The notes under the pieces: model-generated
What the model was told of the DNA's origin: nothing
Seen by the model: the letters and a program-made list of their open reading frames with translations, nothing else
Databases searched by the model: none
Assembly: GCF_023509035.1 (NCBI RefSeq)
Contig: NZ_CP075583.1
Location: 4,154,001-4,218,000, forward strand
Reading direction: 5' to 3'
Length of the DNA: 64,000 nt
Source of the DNA: Janthinobacterium lividum
Lineage (GTDB): Bacteria; Pseudomonadota; Gammaproteobacteria; Burkholderiales; Burkholderiaceae_D
Shown here: positions 8,595 to 17,520 of the stretch, in pieces
Layout of the letters: the number at the start of each line of letters is the position of its first letter
How positions within the stretch are numbered: the first letter of the stretch is position 1
Made by a program: the position numbers and the translations under genes

Positions 8595-10159
8595 TACGTC
8601 GATGGCGCGCGGCGCGCCCGGTAAAAAGCGAGGAATTCTGCGGCAGGCAGCGCTTTCGCAAACAGCCAGCCCTGGCCGAATTCGACTTTGCGTTCCAGTA
8701 AATAATCGGCTTGTTGCTGCGTTTCTATGCCTTCGGCCACGATCAGCATGTTCAAGGTGCGGGCCATGGCGATGATGTGCGGCGTGACGCTGCTGGTGGC
8801 GGCGTCCGTGCCGATGGTGTCGACGAAGGATTTGTCGATTTTCAGGGCGTCGAGCGGCAGGTTCTGCAGGCTCGACAGGCTGGAATAGCCCGTGCCGAAG
8901 TCGTCGATGGCCACGGCGTGGCCGCGCGCTCTTGCCTTTTCGATGGTGGCGCGGGCCGCTTCCACGTTGATGAAGCCCCGCTCCGTTGCTTCCAGCCAGA
9001 TCTGCTGCGCCTCGATGCCGGTGCCGGCCAGGGCCCGCTCGAGCACGTCGAGCACCCTGCCCGTCTCAATATCGCTGGCGCACAGGTTGATGGCGATGTG
9101 CAGTTCGCGGTCGGCCAGCAGCGCGGCGCGCATGTCGGCGATGACGCAATAGATGACCTGGTCGGTGATGGGCAGAATCAGCTCGCCTTCCTCGGCCACG
9201 GGAATGAACAGGTCGGGCCGTATCATGCTGCCGTCGGGACGGCGCCAGCGTATCAGCGCCTCGGCGCCCACGCACACGCCCGTGTCGAGCGCGATGATGG
9301 GTTGATAATGGACAAAGAATTCGCGCCGCTCGATGGCTATCTTCAGTTCGCCCATCAGGGACAGGCGGCGGCGCGACAGCCACACGACGATGCCGACGAT
9401 GAAGGCGGCCATTAGCAGGCCCAGCGGCAAGAGCAGCAACTGTTCGCGCCGCAGCCTGTCGTTCAGCTTGCTGCGTGGCTCGATCATGACGGCCGTCAAA
9501 CCATCGCGGTACAGCATCGCATGGATGCTGCCGTCGTGCGTGATGTCGCCCGCGGTGGGTGTGCCGGCAAGCAAGGCTTGCACTTGCGCGGGGTCCGGAT
9601 GGTGCAAGGTGTCGAGCACGCCTTCCTTGCCGATGGCCACGGCCATCTGGATATCGCTGTCGACGATGACGTCGGAAAAGCGCACGGGATCGATCAGCAC
9701 TTTATAGGCGCGGTAAGTCAGTCCCACCATGCGCTTGCCGCCGCTGACGACGGGGCGCAGGTTGAAATCGATGCCCATGCCATTATCCATGGTGAAGTCG
9801 GCGGGCGTGATGGCAATGCGCTCGTCCTCGAGTCCGGTCGACGTGCATTTGAGCAAGCCATTTTCCACATAGCCGATATCGTCGATGCTGCGCGTGGTGA
9901 TGGTGATGCGGCGCAGTTGCTGGATATGCGCTTCCGAGCACGGCGCCAGGTCCAGGGCATCGGCGCTGCGCAGAGCAATGCTGGCCGAGGCGATCGAACG
10001 GTGGGCGCGCTCGAGCGCGTAGCCTGCCAGCAGCCGCAGGCGTTCTTGCTCGCCCTGCTCGGCGCGCACGGATGACAGGTAGAAGGCCAGGCTCAGGGGA
10101 GCGGCCACGCCGATGACTGCGACCAGCACGCTCGTAACAATAATGCGTTTTCTGCGCAT
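8594..10159 (-). CDS. CSS-motif EAL domain c-di-GMP phosphodiesterase
   Basis: A 521-residue inner-membrane enzyme. TM1 is at ~7-29. A periplasmic CSS-type sensor follows, with Cys in DLAPCSEAH and in LLKCTSTG (redox-sensitive disulfide in the PdeC/YjcC family). TM2 is at ~240-262. A complete EAL domain occupies ~275-515. Catalytic residues are present: EAL in GAEALIRW, NLCAS, LEATERGF, DDFGTGYSSL, KIDKSF and VAEGIE. It should hydrolyse c-di-GMP to pGpG in response to periplasmic redox state (family knowledge). A small gene is translationally coupled downstream. Confidence 0.92.
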   Translation of the reverse strand: MRRKRIIVTSVLVAVIGVAAPLSLAFYLSSVRAEQGEQERLRLLAGYALERAHRSIASASIALRSADALDLAPCSEAHIQQLRRITITTRSIDDIGYVENGLLKCTSTGLEDERIAITPADFTMDNGMGIDFNLRPVVSGGKRMVGLTYRAYKVLIDPVRFSDVIVDSDIQMAVAIGKEGVLDTLHHPDPAQVQALLAGTPTAGDITHDGSIHAMLYRDGLTAVMIEPRSKLNDRLRREQLLLLPLGLLMAAFIVGIVVWLSRRRLSLMGELKIAIERREFFVHYQPIIALDTGVCVGAEALIRWRRPDGSMIRPDLFIPVAEEGELILPITDQVIYCVIADMRAALLADRELHIAINLCASDIETGRVLDVLERALAGTGIEAQQIWLEATERGFINVEAARATIEKARARGHAVAIDDFGTGYSSLSSLQNLPLDALKIDKSFVDTIGTDAATSSVTPHIIAMARTLNMLIVAEGIETQQQADYLLERKVEFGQGWLFAKALPAAEFLAFYRARRAPST

Positions 10160-10251
10160 GCGATTACCTGTGGTAGTTATATGATTGCCATGTATTGCTC
10201 GATGGCATCATATTACAAGCAGAGGCCGTGTACTTGAATATTGCTGAACAG

Positions 10252-11757
10252 TTACACTTTCCCCACTTTTTGCACCGGCCTTGCCAGCACAAACACCAGC
10301 GCCGCCACCACGGCCGCCAGTCCGCCAGCCAGGTAGAGCACGCTGGCAAAGCCGTCGATGAAGGCGTGGCGCGCCGCTTCCTGCGCCACTGCCTGCATGG
10401 CGGGCGGCAGCTGGCCGAAGGCCTCGGCCGCGTTGCCGGCCACGATGCGCCCTATCATCTCGGGCGACGCCTTCAAGCCGTGCAGCCACGCCAGCTTGTC
10501 GAAGGAGGCCGCCGTGCGCATGGCCAACACGGCGCCCAGAGCGCCCACGGCCAGCACGATGCCGACAAAGCGCGTGGTGGTGCTGATGCCGGACCCCATG
10601 CCCGTGCGTTCGCGGGGGATGCAGGCAAGGATGGCCTTTTGCGTCGTGCCGTTCAGCAATCCGGCGCCCGCACCCGTGACGACCATGCCGGCCGCCACCA
10701 GGCCGTATTGCAGGCTGGCGGCGGCCAGCGCCGTGGCGACGTTGCCCGCGGCAACGATCAACAGCCCCGTCACGAGGATGTCGCGGTCGTCCAGATGGCG
10801 CATGGCGCGCGGCGCCAGCCGGGACAGCACCACCATGGCCACGGCAAACGGCAGCATGGCGCAGCCGGCCAGCACGGCGGAAAAGCCGAAGGCATTCTGC
10901 AAATACAGGGGTAAAAACGTCATCATCACTTGCGCGGCGATGGCGTAGCCGAACATGCCCAGCACGGCGCCGACGAACACGCGCCGGCCAAACAGGGACA
11001 GATCGACCATGGGCGCGCGCTGGCGCCGTTCCACCATCACGAACACCACCAGCAGCGCCCCGCCCGCCAGGAAGCGCAGCACGGTGGCGGGGCTGGCCCA
11101 GCCCGCCACGCTGGCGTCGATCAAGCCCCAGATGATGCAGAACAGGCCGGCGGAAAACAGCAGCGCCCCAAACGGGTCGAAACTGGCGTTGGATGCATCC
11201 TTCGATTCTTCCACATGCTTGCGTACCAGCAGCATCAGTATGGCGACGACGGGTAGGTTCAGATAGAAAATCCAACGCCAGTTGATGGCGCTCGTGATCA
11301 GGCCGCCCAAGAGGGGCGCCACTGTCATGGCCACGCCCATGGCCGCGCCCCACACGGACCAGGCGCGCGCCCTCTCCTTTTCCGCATGAAAGGTGTGGCC
11401 AATGACGGCCAGCGCGGAGGTCAGCAGCAGCGCCGCGCCCAGGCCCTTGATGGCGCGCGCCACGTTGAGCACGAACGGCGTCCACGCCAGGCCACACAGC
11501 AGGGACGCCAGCGCGAACACGGCCAGGCCAAACAGCATGACCCTGCGCCGCCCCAGGCGGTCGGCGATGCTGCCAGCCGGCAGCAAAAACGAGGCGAACG
11601 CCAGCATGTAGGCGCTGACCACCCATTCCACGTCGACGAAGCTGGCATTGAGCGAGCGGGCGATAGACGGCAAGGAGACGGCCACCACGTTGGTGTCGAG
11701 CATGATCAGGGCACACACGCCCGAGCACGTATATAAGGTCCAGTTGGTATTTTTCAT
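10252..11757 (-). CDS. MFS transporter, DHA2 (EmrB/QacA-like, 14 TM) family
   Basis: A 501-residue polytopic inner-membrane protein with about 14 hydrophobic segments. Motif A of the major facilitator superfamily is seen as GSIADRLGRRRVM after TM2, and the DHA2 N-terminal LDTNVVAVSLPSIA motif is present. These are proton-driven drug or metabolite exporters. It is divergent from a LysR-type regulator across a 63-bp spacer that holds a perfect inverted repeat, the typical arrangement of a regulator controlling its efflux pump. The substrate is unknown. Confidence 0.92.
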   Translation of the reverse strand: MKNTNWTLYTCSGVCALIMLDTNVVAVSLPSIARSLNASFVDVEWVVSAYMLAFASFLLPAGSIADRLGRRRVMLFGLAVFALASLLCGLAWTPFVLNVARAIKGLGAALLLTSALAVIGHTFHAEKERARAWSVWGAAMGVAMTVAPLLGGLITSAINWRWIFYLNLPVVAILMLLVRKHVEESKDASNASFDPFGALLFSAGLFCIIWGLIDASVAGWASPATVLRFLAGGALLVVFVMVERRQRAPMVDLSLFGRRVFVGAVLGMFGYAIAAQVMMTFLPLYLQNAFGFSAVLAGCAMLPFAVAMVVLSRLAPRAMRHLDDRDILVTGLLIVAAGNVATALAAASLQYGLVAAGMVVTGAGAGLLNGTTQKAILACIPRERTGMGSGISTTTRFVGIVLAVGALGAVLAMRTAASFDKLAWLHGLKASPEMIGRIVAGNAAEAFGQLPPAMQAVAQEAARHAFIDGFASVLYLAGGLAAVVAALVFVLARPVQKVGKV

Positions 11758-11791
11758 GCCTCGATTGTAAGCAGGCTTGTATTATTTCCTG

Positions 11792-11813
11792 TTATAAGAT
11801 GATCGCCTTATAA
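11792..11813. promoter_or_regulatory. inverted repeat, candidate LysR-regulator binding site
   Basis: TTATAAG (11792-11798) and CTTATAA (11807-11813) are a perfect 7-bp inverted repeat with an 8-bp spacer. It lies in the short divergent spacer between the MFS pump and the LysR gene. It fits the T-N11-A dyad architecture of LysR-type regulators and ends 8 bases before the LysR start. Confidence 0.6.
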
Positions 11814-11820
11814 TTTACTC

Positions 11821-12717
11821 ATGGTGAATATAGTCAAAGACATGGAACTGCGGCATTTCCGCTGCGTGCTGGCCGTGGCGCACAGCCTGCACTTCGCGCG
11901 GGCGGCCGCGGAACTCGGCATTTCGCCGCCCGCGCTGACCAAGCAGGTGCAGGAAACGGAACAGTTGCTGGGCACGCGTTTGTTCCAGCGCAGCAAACGC
12001 GCCGTGGCCCTGACGGCGGCCGGCGAGCTGTTCGTGCTGGAAGCGGCGCGGGCGCTGGAGCAACTGGCGCAGGCGCAGGAAGTGGCGCGGCGCGCGGGGC
12101 GGGGCGAGCTGGGACGGCTCGAAATCGGCTACGTGGCCTCGGCCGCCTATTCCGGCGTGCTGCAAGACCAGTTTGCCCGCTTTCGCGCCAGCCACCCCGG
12201 CATCCATATCGGTGCGCGCGAACAGGCGATGGATGCCCTGCCCGGCTTGCTGGACCAGGGACGGGTGGATCTGGCCTTCGTGCGCCCGCCCCTGCACTTG
12301 CCGGATGGCATAGACAGCGTGGTCTTGCTGCGTGACCGCTTCGTGCTGGCCGTGCAGGCGGACAGCCCGTTGGCCTTGCTTGATGTGGCGGGAGCGGCCG
12401 CGCTGGCGCAGCAGGCGTTCATCGTGCCGGAACAGGAATTGGGAACCCTGAAAGTGAGCCGGCGCGGCAGCTTTGCGGCGCAGGTGGTGTCGCGCCCGGG
12501 CAGTCTGGTGGCCGTGCTGACGGAAGTGTCGCTGGGCGTGGGCTGCGCCATCGTGCCCCACTCCGTGATGGCCAGCGTGCAATTGCCCGGTGTGGTGTTC
12601 CGTGAGCTGGAAGCACCGCAGATCAGCTCGGAAATCGCCGTGGCCTTCCGCCGCCACGAACAGGCGCCCGCCGCGCGCGCCTTCATCGCCCAGCTGCGCG
12701 CGGCGGCGCTGGCCTGA
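11821..12717 (+). CDS. LysR family transcriptional regulator
   Basis: A 298-residue regulator. The winged HTH occupies ~8-67 (MELRHFRCVLAVAHSLHFARA and SPPALTKQVQETEQLLGTRLF), and the periplasmic-binding-like effector domain ~95-295. The family's usual first residues (MELRHF) begin at the in-frame ATG 11842, which may be the true start; the ATG at 11821 adds seven residues. It is divergent from the MFS exporter and presumably controls it and itself through the inverted repeat between them. Confidence 0.9.
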   Translation: MVNIVKDMELRHFRCVLAVAHSLHFARAAAELGISPPALTKQVQETEQLLGTRLFQRSKRAVALTAAGELFVLEAARALEQLAQAQEVARRAGRGELGRLEIGYVASAAYSGVLQDQFARFRASHPGIHIGAREQAMDALPGLLDQGRVDLAFVRPPLHLPDGIDSVVLLRDRFVLAVQADSPLALLDVAGAAALAQQAFIVPEQELGTLKVSRRGSFAAQVVSRPGSLVAVLTEVSLGVGCAIVPHSVMASVQLPGVVFRELEAPQISSEIAVAFRRHEQAPAARAFIAQLRAAALA

Positions 12718-12740
12718 GTCAAGCCCGGTGATTCGGCCGC

Positions 12741-13310
12741 TCAGGTGCTTTTCAGTACGGCCACGGCGTAGGTGCAAGCGGTGGCCGTTTCATTCCTGAA
12801 CACGCAGTCGGCCGGCGGCCCCAGCTCCAGGCAATCGCCCGCGTCCAGCACGTGGCGGGTATCGCCTTCGATAAAGACGAGGCTGCCGCTGAGTGACCAG
12901 ATCAGTTGTCGCCGCGATACGTAGGCGGCGGCCGGCATGGCCACCACGGCACCCGGCGGCAAGGTAATATGCACGAGGTCGAGCGGCATGTCGGATGCGG
13001 GCGACACGTGCCGCCGCACATAGCCGCTCTGCGGGTCGATCCACACGGGCTGGTCTGCCTGGCGCAGCAAGCGCCCGGCGCGCGTCTCGGCGCGGGCGAT
13101 CAGTTCGGACATGCTCAGGTCGAAGGCGCCCGACAGGCGGGCCAGCAAGTTGGCCGTGGGGCTGCAGTCACCCCGCTCCACCTTGTGCACCATCGCGCGC
13201 GATACGCCAGAACGGGCCGCCAGGTCCGTCAGCGACCAGCCCAGGTTTTCCCGCTCGAACCGCACCCTGGCGCCGATGCGCTGGTTCAATTCGTCTGGTT
13301 TAGTGGACAT
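12741..13310 (-). CDS. XRE family transcriptional regulator with C-terminal cupin
   Basis: A 189-residue regulator. The HTH_3 domain is at ~12-66 (LGWSLTDLAARSGVSRAMVHKVERG, then SPTANLLARLS). The cupin_2 sensor domain is at ~105-185 (HITLPPGAVVAMP and LDAGDCLELGP). This architecture (PuuR/SutR-like) usually controls an adjacent metabolic or detoxification gene. It is divergent from a PAT-like acetyltransferase with a paired inverted repeat between them, so that gene is the probable target. Confidence 0.9.
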   Translation of the reverse strand: MSTKPDELNQRIGARVRFERENLGWSLTDLAARSGVSRAMVHKVERGDCSPTANLLARLSGAFDLSMSELIARAETRAGRLLRQADQPVWIDPQSGYVRRHVSPASDMPLDLVHITLPPGAVVAMPAAAYVSRRQLIWSLSGSLVFIEGDTRHVLDAGDCLELGPPADCVFRNETATACTYAVAVLKST

Positions 13311-13335
13311 GTATCGGCTTCCATTCGGATTTTAT

Positions 13336-13371
13336 TGGACAAGTGGCGGGTGGCAATCTATGATTTGTCCA
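13336..13371. promoter_or_regulatory. paired inverted repeat between XRE-cupin and GNAT genes
   Basis: TGGACAA (13336-13342) and TTGTCCA (13365-13371) form a perfect 7-bp inverted repeat with a 22-bp spacer in the 91-bp divergent spacer. A possible -10 (TATAGT, 13373-13378) abuts it. This fits a repressor operator for the XRE-cupin protein (inference). Confidence 0.45.
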
Positions 13372-13401
13372 TTATAGTAGACGCTTGGCAAGGAGAGCAA
13401 T

Positions 13402-13932
13402 ATGCAGATACGCGACGCCCATGCGGGCGACATCGAGGCAATTACGGCCATCTACAACGATGCCGTCAGCCATACCCTGGCCATCTGGAATGAACGGACG
13501 GTCGATGCGGCCAACCGCGCCGCCTGGCTGGCCGACCGGGAACGGGCCGGCTATCCGGTGCTGGTGGCCATCGATGCGCAGCAGAATGTGGCCGGCTACG
13601 CCTCGTTTGGCGACTGGCGCCCGTTCGAGGGCTTCCGCCATACGGTCGAGCATTCCGTGTATGTGCGCGCCGATAGCCGCGGCGCGGGCGTCGGCAAGGC
13701 CTTGATGGGGGAACTGATCGTGCGCGCCCGCGGTCTGGGCAAGCACGTGATGGTGGCGGGCATTGAAGCGGGCAATGCCGCCTCGATCGCCCTGCACAAG
13801 CAGCTGGGCTTCGAGGAAGTGGGATTGATGCGGCAGGTGGGCACCAAGTTCGGCGCCTGGCTGGACCTGGCGTTTTTGCAACTGCAACTCGACACGCGCA
13901 GCGATCCGGACGGCATCACGCCGCCCGGATAA
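13402..13932 (+). CDS. GNAT N-acetyltransferase, phosphinothricin/methionine-sulfoximine type (PAT/MddA-like)
   Basis: A 176-residue enzyme with the PAT/YncA layout. The N-terminal IRDAHAGDIEAITAIYNDAV is typical of this subgroup. It is followed by YASFGDWRPFEGFRHTVEHSVYV and the acetyl-CoA loop RADSRGAGVGKAL, then IEAGNAASIALHKQLGFEEVG. Family members acetylate phosphinothricin, methionine sulfoximine or methionine sulfone. A strong AAGGAG lies 6 bases before the ATG. Control by the divergent XRE-cupin gene is likely. Confidence 0.88.
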   Translation: MQIRDAHAGDIEAITAIYNDAVSHTLAIWNERTVDAANRAAWLADRERAGYPVLVAIDAQQNVAGYASFGDWRPFEGFRHTVEHSVYVRADSRGAGVGKALMGELIVRARGLGKHVMVAGIEAGNAASIALHKQLGFEEVGLMRQVGTKFGAWLDLAFLQLQLDTRSDPDGITPPG

Positions 13933-13945
13933 GGTCACGCAGGCA

Positions 13946-15136
13946 TCAGAGATCAATCTCCGGCGGCGGTCGGCGCAGCGCCATATGTTCCCACACGGCC
14001 ACCAATACCAGCACGCAGCTGGTGATGCAGGCCAGCGTCAACGGCGAATACAAGCGGCCGTAGGCCATCGGGATCAACGCCAGGATGATCAAGATGCCCA
14101 GCAGATGCGACAACGGCGGCGTGGCGCGGTCGTTGCTGACCCATTTGAATAGCGCATTGCCCAGCAGATACAGGATCGGGCCGCCCAGCAAGGCGCTGAT
14201 GCCGGCGAAGCTCGCCTCGTCCGGGTGCACGAGGGCCAGCTCATCGGCCACGGCACTGACGATCACGCCGCCCACGATCAGCACGTGGATATACGTGTAG
14301 GCCTTGCGGGCGATGCGGCCCGGGTCCTTCGAGTGGGCGATGCGGTGATGACCCGCTTCGGCGCCCGTATCAAAGTAAATCCACCACATGGCGATGCTGC
14401 CGGCCAGTGCCGACAAGAAACCCAGCCAGTTGCCAGCCGTCCATTCCAGCCCCGCGAACGTGGCGCCCGTCACCAGCAAGGATTCACCGAGGGCGATGAT
14501 GACGAACAGGCCGCAGCGTTCGGCCATGTGGCCGCCATCGACATCCCAGTCGGCGATCGTCGAGCGGCCCAGGCCAGGCATGCCGAACTGCATCCAGGGG
14601 CCCGCCAGGTCGATCAGCAGGGCCGCGCCCCACCAAAAGATGCGCTGCTCGGGCGACGCGAGGCCGCCGGCGATCCAGAAGATGCCGGACAGCACGGCCC
14701 ACAGGGCGATGCGCTGGAAATTGCGGCGGCGCGCCAGCGCTTCATGGCGCACGGCCCACCAGGCAAACAGGGGCCGGCCCACTTGCATGGCCACGTAGGC
14801 GCCCGCAAAGCCCAGGCCGCGCGTGCCGAACGCTTCGGGAATCGAGGCCGACATGATCAGGCCGCCCAGCATCAGCGCAAACAGGCTGATGCGCACGGGA
14901 ATGCGCTCGGGGTCGAGCCAGTTGGTGATCCACGACGTGAAAATCCATACCCACCAGACGGCCATCAGCAGCAGGCCCGTCTGCAGCCAGCCCATGGCGC
15001 TCAGGTGGGCCAGCAAGCCGTGCGACAGTTGCGTAACGGCAAACACGAACACCAGGTCGAAGAACAGCTCGATCATGCCCACCTTGCCGCTGTCCTGCCC
15101 GCCGCGCGTGCGCAACAGCGATTTTGTCAATTCCAT
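13946..15136 (-). CDS. ltrA: low temperature requirement protein A (LtrA) family membrane protein
   Basis: A 396-residue inner-membrane protein with about 11-12 hydrophobic segments. The LtrA signatures are present: VGMIELFFDLVFVFAVTQLSH near the N-terminus, and the ERCGLFVIIALGESLLVTG block in the middle. LtrA was first linked to cold growth in Listeria; the biochemical role is unsettled. I chose the ATG at 15136 because GAAAGAG lies just upstream and the family starts there; the longer open frame upstream is Arg-rich and not protein-like. It is convergent with the PAT-like gene, 13 bp away. Confidence 0.88.
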   Translation of the reverse strand: MELTKSLLRTRGGQDSGKVGMIELFFDLVFVFAVTQLSHGLLAHLSAMGWLQTGLLLMAVWWVWIFTSWITNWLDPERIPVRISLFALMLGGLIMSASIPEAFGTRGLGFAGAYVAMQVGRPLFAWWAVRHEALARRRNFQRIALWAVLSGIFWIAGGLASPEQRIFWWGAALLIDLAGPWMQFGMPGLGRSTIADWDVDGGHMAERCGLFVIIALGESLLVTGATFAGLEWTAGNWLGFLSALAGSIAMWWIYFDTGAEAGHHRIAHSKDPGRIARKAYTYIHVLIVGGVIVSAVADELALVHPDEASFAGISALLGGPILYLLGNALFKWVSNDRATPPLSHLLGILIILALIPMAYGRLYSPLTLACITSCVLVLVAVWEHMALRRPPPEIDL

Positions 15137-15195
15137 AAATACTCTTTCATCGTCAATCCTGGCCGTGCTGGCGGTGCTGCCCATGGGCTGGCGGC

Positions 15196-15453
15196 TCAGG
15201 CGCGTTGTAAACGCCACCACAAAAAACCGGCCAGCAAGGCTGGCACGGCAAAAATTACTGCAAAAATCGGTAGTTCCTCGGCGATGGAATAGCCGGCCAC
15301 GAGCACGCCCACTGCCATGTTGATGCCGGCGCCCAGCAGCCACAAGGGAATGAAAGCCAATGCCGCGTGCGCCATCGCGCCCTTACTCCACCCCAGCAAC
15401 AGGCAAAGTGCCAGCAGCGCAAAACCTGCGCCCATCACCATTATCGTATGCAT
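15196..15453 (-). CDS. small integral membrane protein, hypothetical
   Basis: 85 residues with about three hydrophobic helices (IMVMGAGFALLALCLLLGW; ALAFIPLWLLGAGINMAVGV; LPIFAVIFAVPALLAGFLWW), so it lies in the inner membrane. I chose the ATG at 15453 because AAGGAG sits at the right distance upstream. It lies 59 bases upstream of ltrA in the same direction and may be cotranscribed. No function is known to me. Confidence 0.7.
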   Translation of the reverse strand: MHTIMVMGAGFALLALCLLLGWSKGAMAHAALAFIPLWLLGAGINMAVGVLVAGYSIAEELPIFAVIFAVPALLAGFLWWRLQRA

Positions 15454-15543
15454 AGCCGCTCCTTGATCCATGTAGAAATGCCACTACATGATGTTAATGC
15501 ATTTCGCTGGCGCCAAAAACGATACGGTGTACGTGGCGGGCGG

Positions 15544-16497
15544 CTAGGTCTTTACTGGCGTGAGCAGGGGCAAGCCGGCGAAGTGCGCGGCCAGATTATC
15601 CACCACCAGTTGCCCCATCGCATGGCGCGTCTCCACGGTCAGGCTGCCCACATGCGGCGTCAGCACCACGTTCGGCAAGGCGCGCAAGGCGGCCGGCACG
15701 CGCGGTTCGTCCGCAAACACGTCGAGCCCGGCCGCGCCCAGGTGGCCATCCTGCAAGGCGGCGATCAGGGCGTCTTCGTCGATGAGGGCGCCACGGGCGA
15801 TATTGATCAGGGTGCCTTGTGGGCCCAGCGCATCGAGCACGTTGCGGTCGATGATCTTGCGCGTGGCTGGCGTGCCCGGCGCACAGACGATCAGGTAATC
15901 GCTTTCCTGCGCCAGGGCCAGCAGGGATTCCGCGCGCGGCACGCTAGTGCCGGCAATGGCGCGCGGCTGGAAGTAGCGGACCTGGACGCCGAAAACGGCC
16001 AGGCGCAGCGCGATGGCTCGCCCGATCTGGCCGAAGCCGAAGATGCCGGCCGTCTTGCCGCGCAGGCTGGACGCGGGGGCGATGGCATCACGACGTTCCC
16101 AGCCGCCATCGCGCACGAAGCGGTCGAGTGTCACGATATGCCGCGCACTGGCCAGCAGCAAGGCCAGCGCCACGTCGGCCACGTCGTCCGTCAGCACGTT
16201 CGGCGTGGTGGTGACGGCGATGCCGCGCTCGCGCGCCAGGTCGAGCGCCACGCCGTCGAGACCGACGCCATTGACGGCGACGATTTCCAGCGCGGGCAGC
16301 AAGGCCATGTCTGTGGCGTTCAAGCCCAGCGCGCCCGTCGTGACGACGGCGCGGATGGCCGGCGCGCGCTGGGCCAGCCAGGCGTGGCGCTCGTCCGCCG
16401 GCACTTGCCAGGCGTGGTGGCAGGTATATTGCTGCTCCAGCTGCGCGTTGACGGCAGCCGAAGGACTGGGAGCGAGGATGAGGAGTTCGGGTGGCAT
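15544..16497 (-). CDS. D-isomer-specific 2-hydroxyacid dehydrogenase (GhrB/hydroxypyruvate reductase-like)
   Basis: A 317-residue NAD(P)-dependent oxidoreductase. The split catalytic domain flanks a Rossmann domain (~100-280) carrying IFGFGQIGRAIALRL (GxGxxG). Catalytic residues are Arg in NIARGALIDE, Glu in VFADEPRVP and His in LTPHVGSLT. The sequence fits glyoxylate/hydroxypyruvate reductases, though the exact 2-keto acid is uncertain. I chose the ATG at 16497 (MPPELLIL) over the upstream 16536, whose extra residues do not match the family. Confidence 0.9.
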   Translation of the reverse strand: MPPELLILAPSPSAAVNAQLEQQYTCHHAWQVPADERHAWLAQRAPAIRAVVTTGALGLNATDMALLPALEIVAVNGVGLDGVALDLARERGIAVTTTPNVLTDDVADVALALLLASARHIVTLDRFVRDGGWERRDAIAPASSLRGKTAGIFGFGQIGRAIALRLAVFGVQVRYFQPRAIAGTSVPRAESLLALAQESDYLIVCAPGTPATRKIIDRNVLDALGPQGTLINIARGALIDEDALIAALQDGHLGAAGLDVFADEPRVPAALRALPNVVLTPHVGSLTVETRHAMGQLVVDNLAAHFAGLPLLTPVKT

Positions 16498-16610
16498 GGG
16501 CGTCCGGGTTGGTGTCGGCAAGATTTGCAGACGCAACTTAGCATATTTGATGCCAGGCCGGGGGTGACTGCTCCGGAATCGCCGTCAAAACCCTGCCATC
16601 GACACGGCAT

Positions 16611-17288
16611 TTAGCCTGGGCAAGGCACGCGTTTCACCTTGCCGCCCGTCCTGGACGGGTCGGCGCCAGAGCCAGGATTCTCGGCCAGCCCAAAGCACGT
16701 GGCGCCGCCGGCGCTGACGACGCGCGTGGCGGGCCGGCCATCGGCCGTCAGGTATTCTTCCACGCGGATGACGGAGCCGCCGCGCCAGGCGGAGGCGACC
16801 AGCTTCTGGAAAGTGCTTTCGCTCTTGAGGTCGGCTGCGGCCAGCCATGGCTTGTCTTGCTTCAGTTCGCCACGCAGGGCCTTGTCGGCGGCACCGGCAG
16901 CTAGCCGGGCCCGCGTGCGCAAGTCTGCGCCAGACGGCGCGGTGGCAGGCGCTTCGGGCAATTCTTCGGCGGGGACGGTAATGGTTTGTGCCGTCACGGC
17001 AGACATGTCAGGGACGGCGGGCGGCGCAGTAGCCCGTGCGCGCGGCATGGGAGCCGGCATCGGCATCGGCAAGGCCATCGGCGGCGCCTGCGGCGTTGGC
17101 CGGGGCGGCAGCAAGGTCATGAAAGCCACTTCCGTATATTGCTTGAGCTGCCGCGCCGGCAAGAGCAGGAAATACAGACCCAGCGCGTGCATGGCCAGGA
17201 TCAGCGCGACGGCCGCGCCTTTCAGGCTCAAGCCGCTCCGTATGCGCATGCGCATGGAAGCAGACTGTCGATGGCGGTGCAATGGCAT
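16611..17288 (-). CDS. hypothetical single-span Pro-rich periplasmic protein (TonB-like architecture)
   Basis: 225 residues. A basic N-terminus is followed by one membrane helix at ~24-43 (VALILAMHALGLYFLLLPA). A Pro/Met/Ala-rich stalk (~60-95) leads to a small C-terminal region with two Cys. The overall plan resembles TonB-type proteins, but I do not see a convincing TonB C-terminal domain. AGGAAA six bases before the ATG supports this start. It is divergent from a TonB-dependent receptor that carries a Fur box. A role in energising that receptor is speculative. Confidence 0.6.
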   Translation of the reverse strand: MPLHRHRQSASMRMRIRSGLSLKGAAVALILAMHALGLYFLLLPARQLKQYTEVAFMTLLPPRPTPQAPPMALPMPMPAPMPRARATAPPAVPDMSAVTAQTITVPAEELPEAPATAPSGADLRTRARLAAGAADKALRGELKQDKPWLAAADLKSESTFQKLVASAWRGGSVIRVEEYLTADGRPATRVVSAGGATCFGLAENPGSGADPSRTGGKVKRVPCPG

Positions 17289-17481
17289 GCGGTTTCCTGT
17301 AGGCGCCGGGCGCGATGGCCCATTTTAGCGAAACTGAGCAACGAGCATTAATAAATCCACAAGGTATCGTGTGGCGCACCTTTTTCCACCAGATTCCAGT
17401 GCCTGGCTGCCAAGTGTTGTACAAATGGCGACTTTTTTTACGGCATTCTCACACTTTCTCACACCCCGCGCCGCGCTGGAA

Positions 17482-17500
17482 TATAATGATAATCATTCTC
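17482..17500 (+). promoter_or_regulatory. Fur box upstream of siderophore receptor
   Basis: TATAATGATAATCATTCTC matches the 19-bp Fur consensus GATAATGATAATCATTATC at 17 of 19 positions. It ends 20 bases before the receptor ATG. Iron-replete repression by Fur is expected. Confidence 0.9.
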
Positions 17501-17520
17501 ATTAATATCCAGATAACATC

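Noticed and set aside
10208..11728. 506-codon open frame on the same strand as the MFS gene but in another frame
   Set aside because: Composition is Arg/Gly-rich with no transmembrane pattern, while the alternative frame gives a clear MFS protein.
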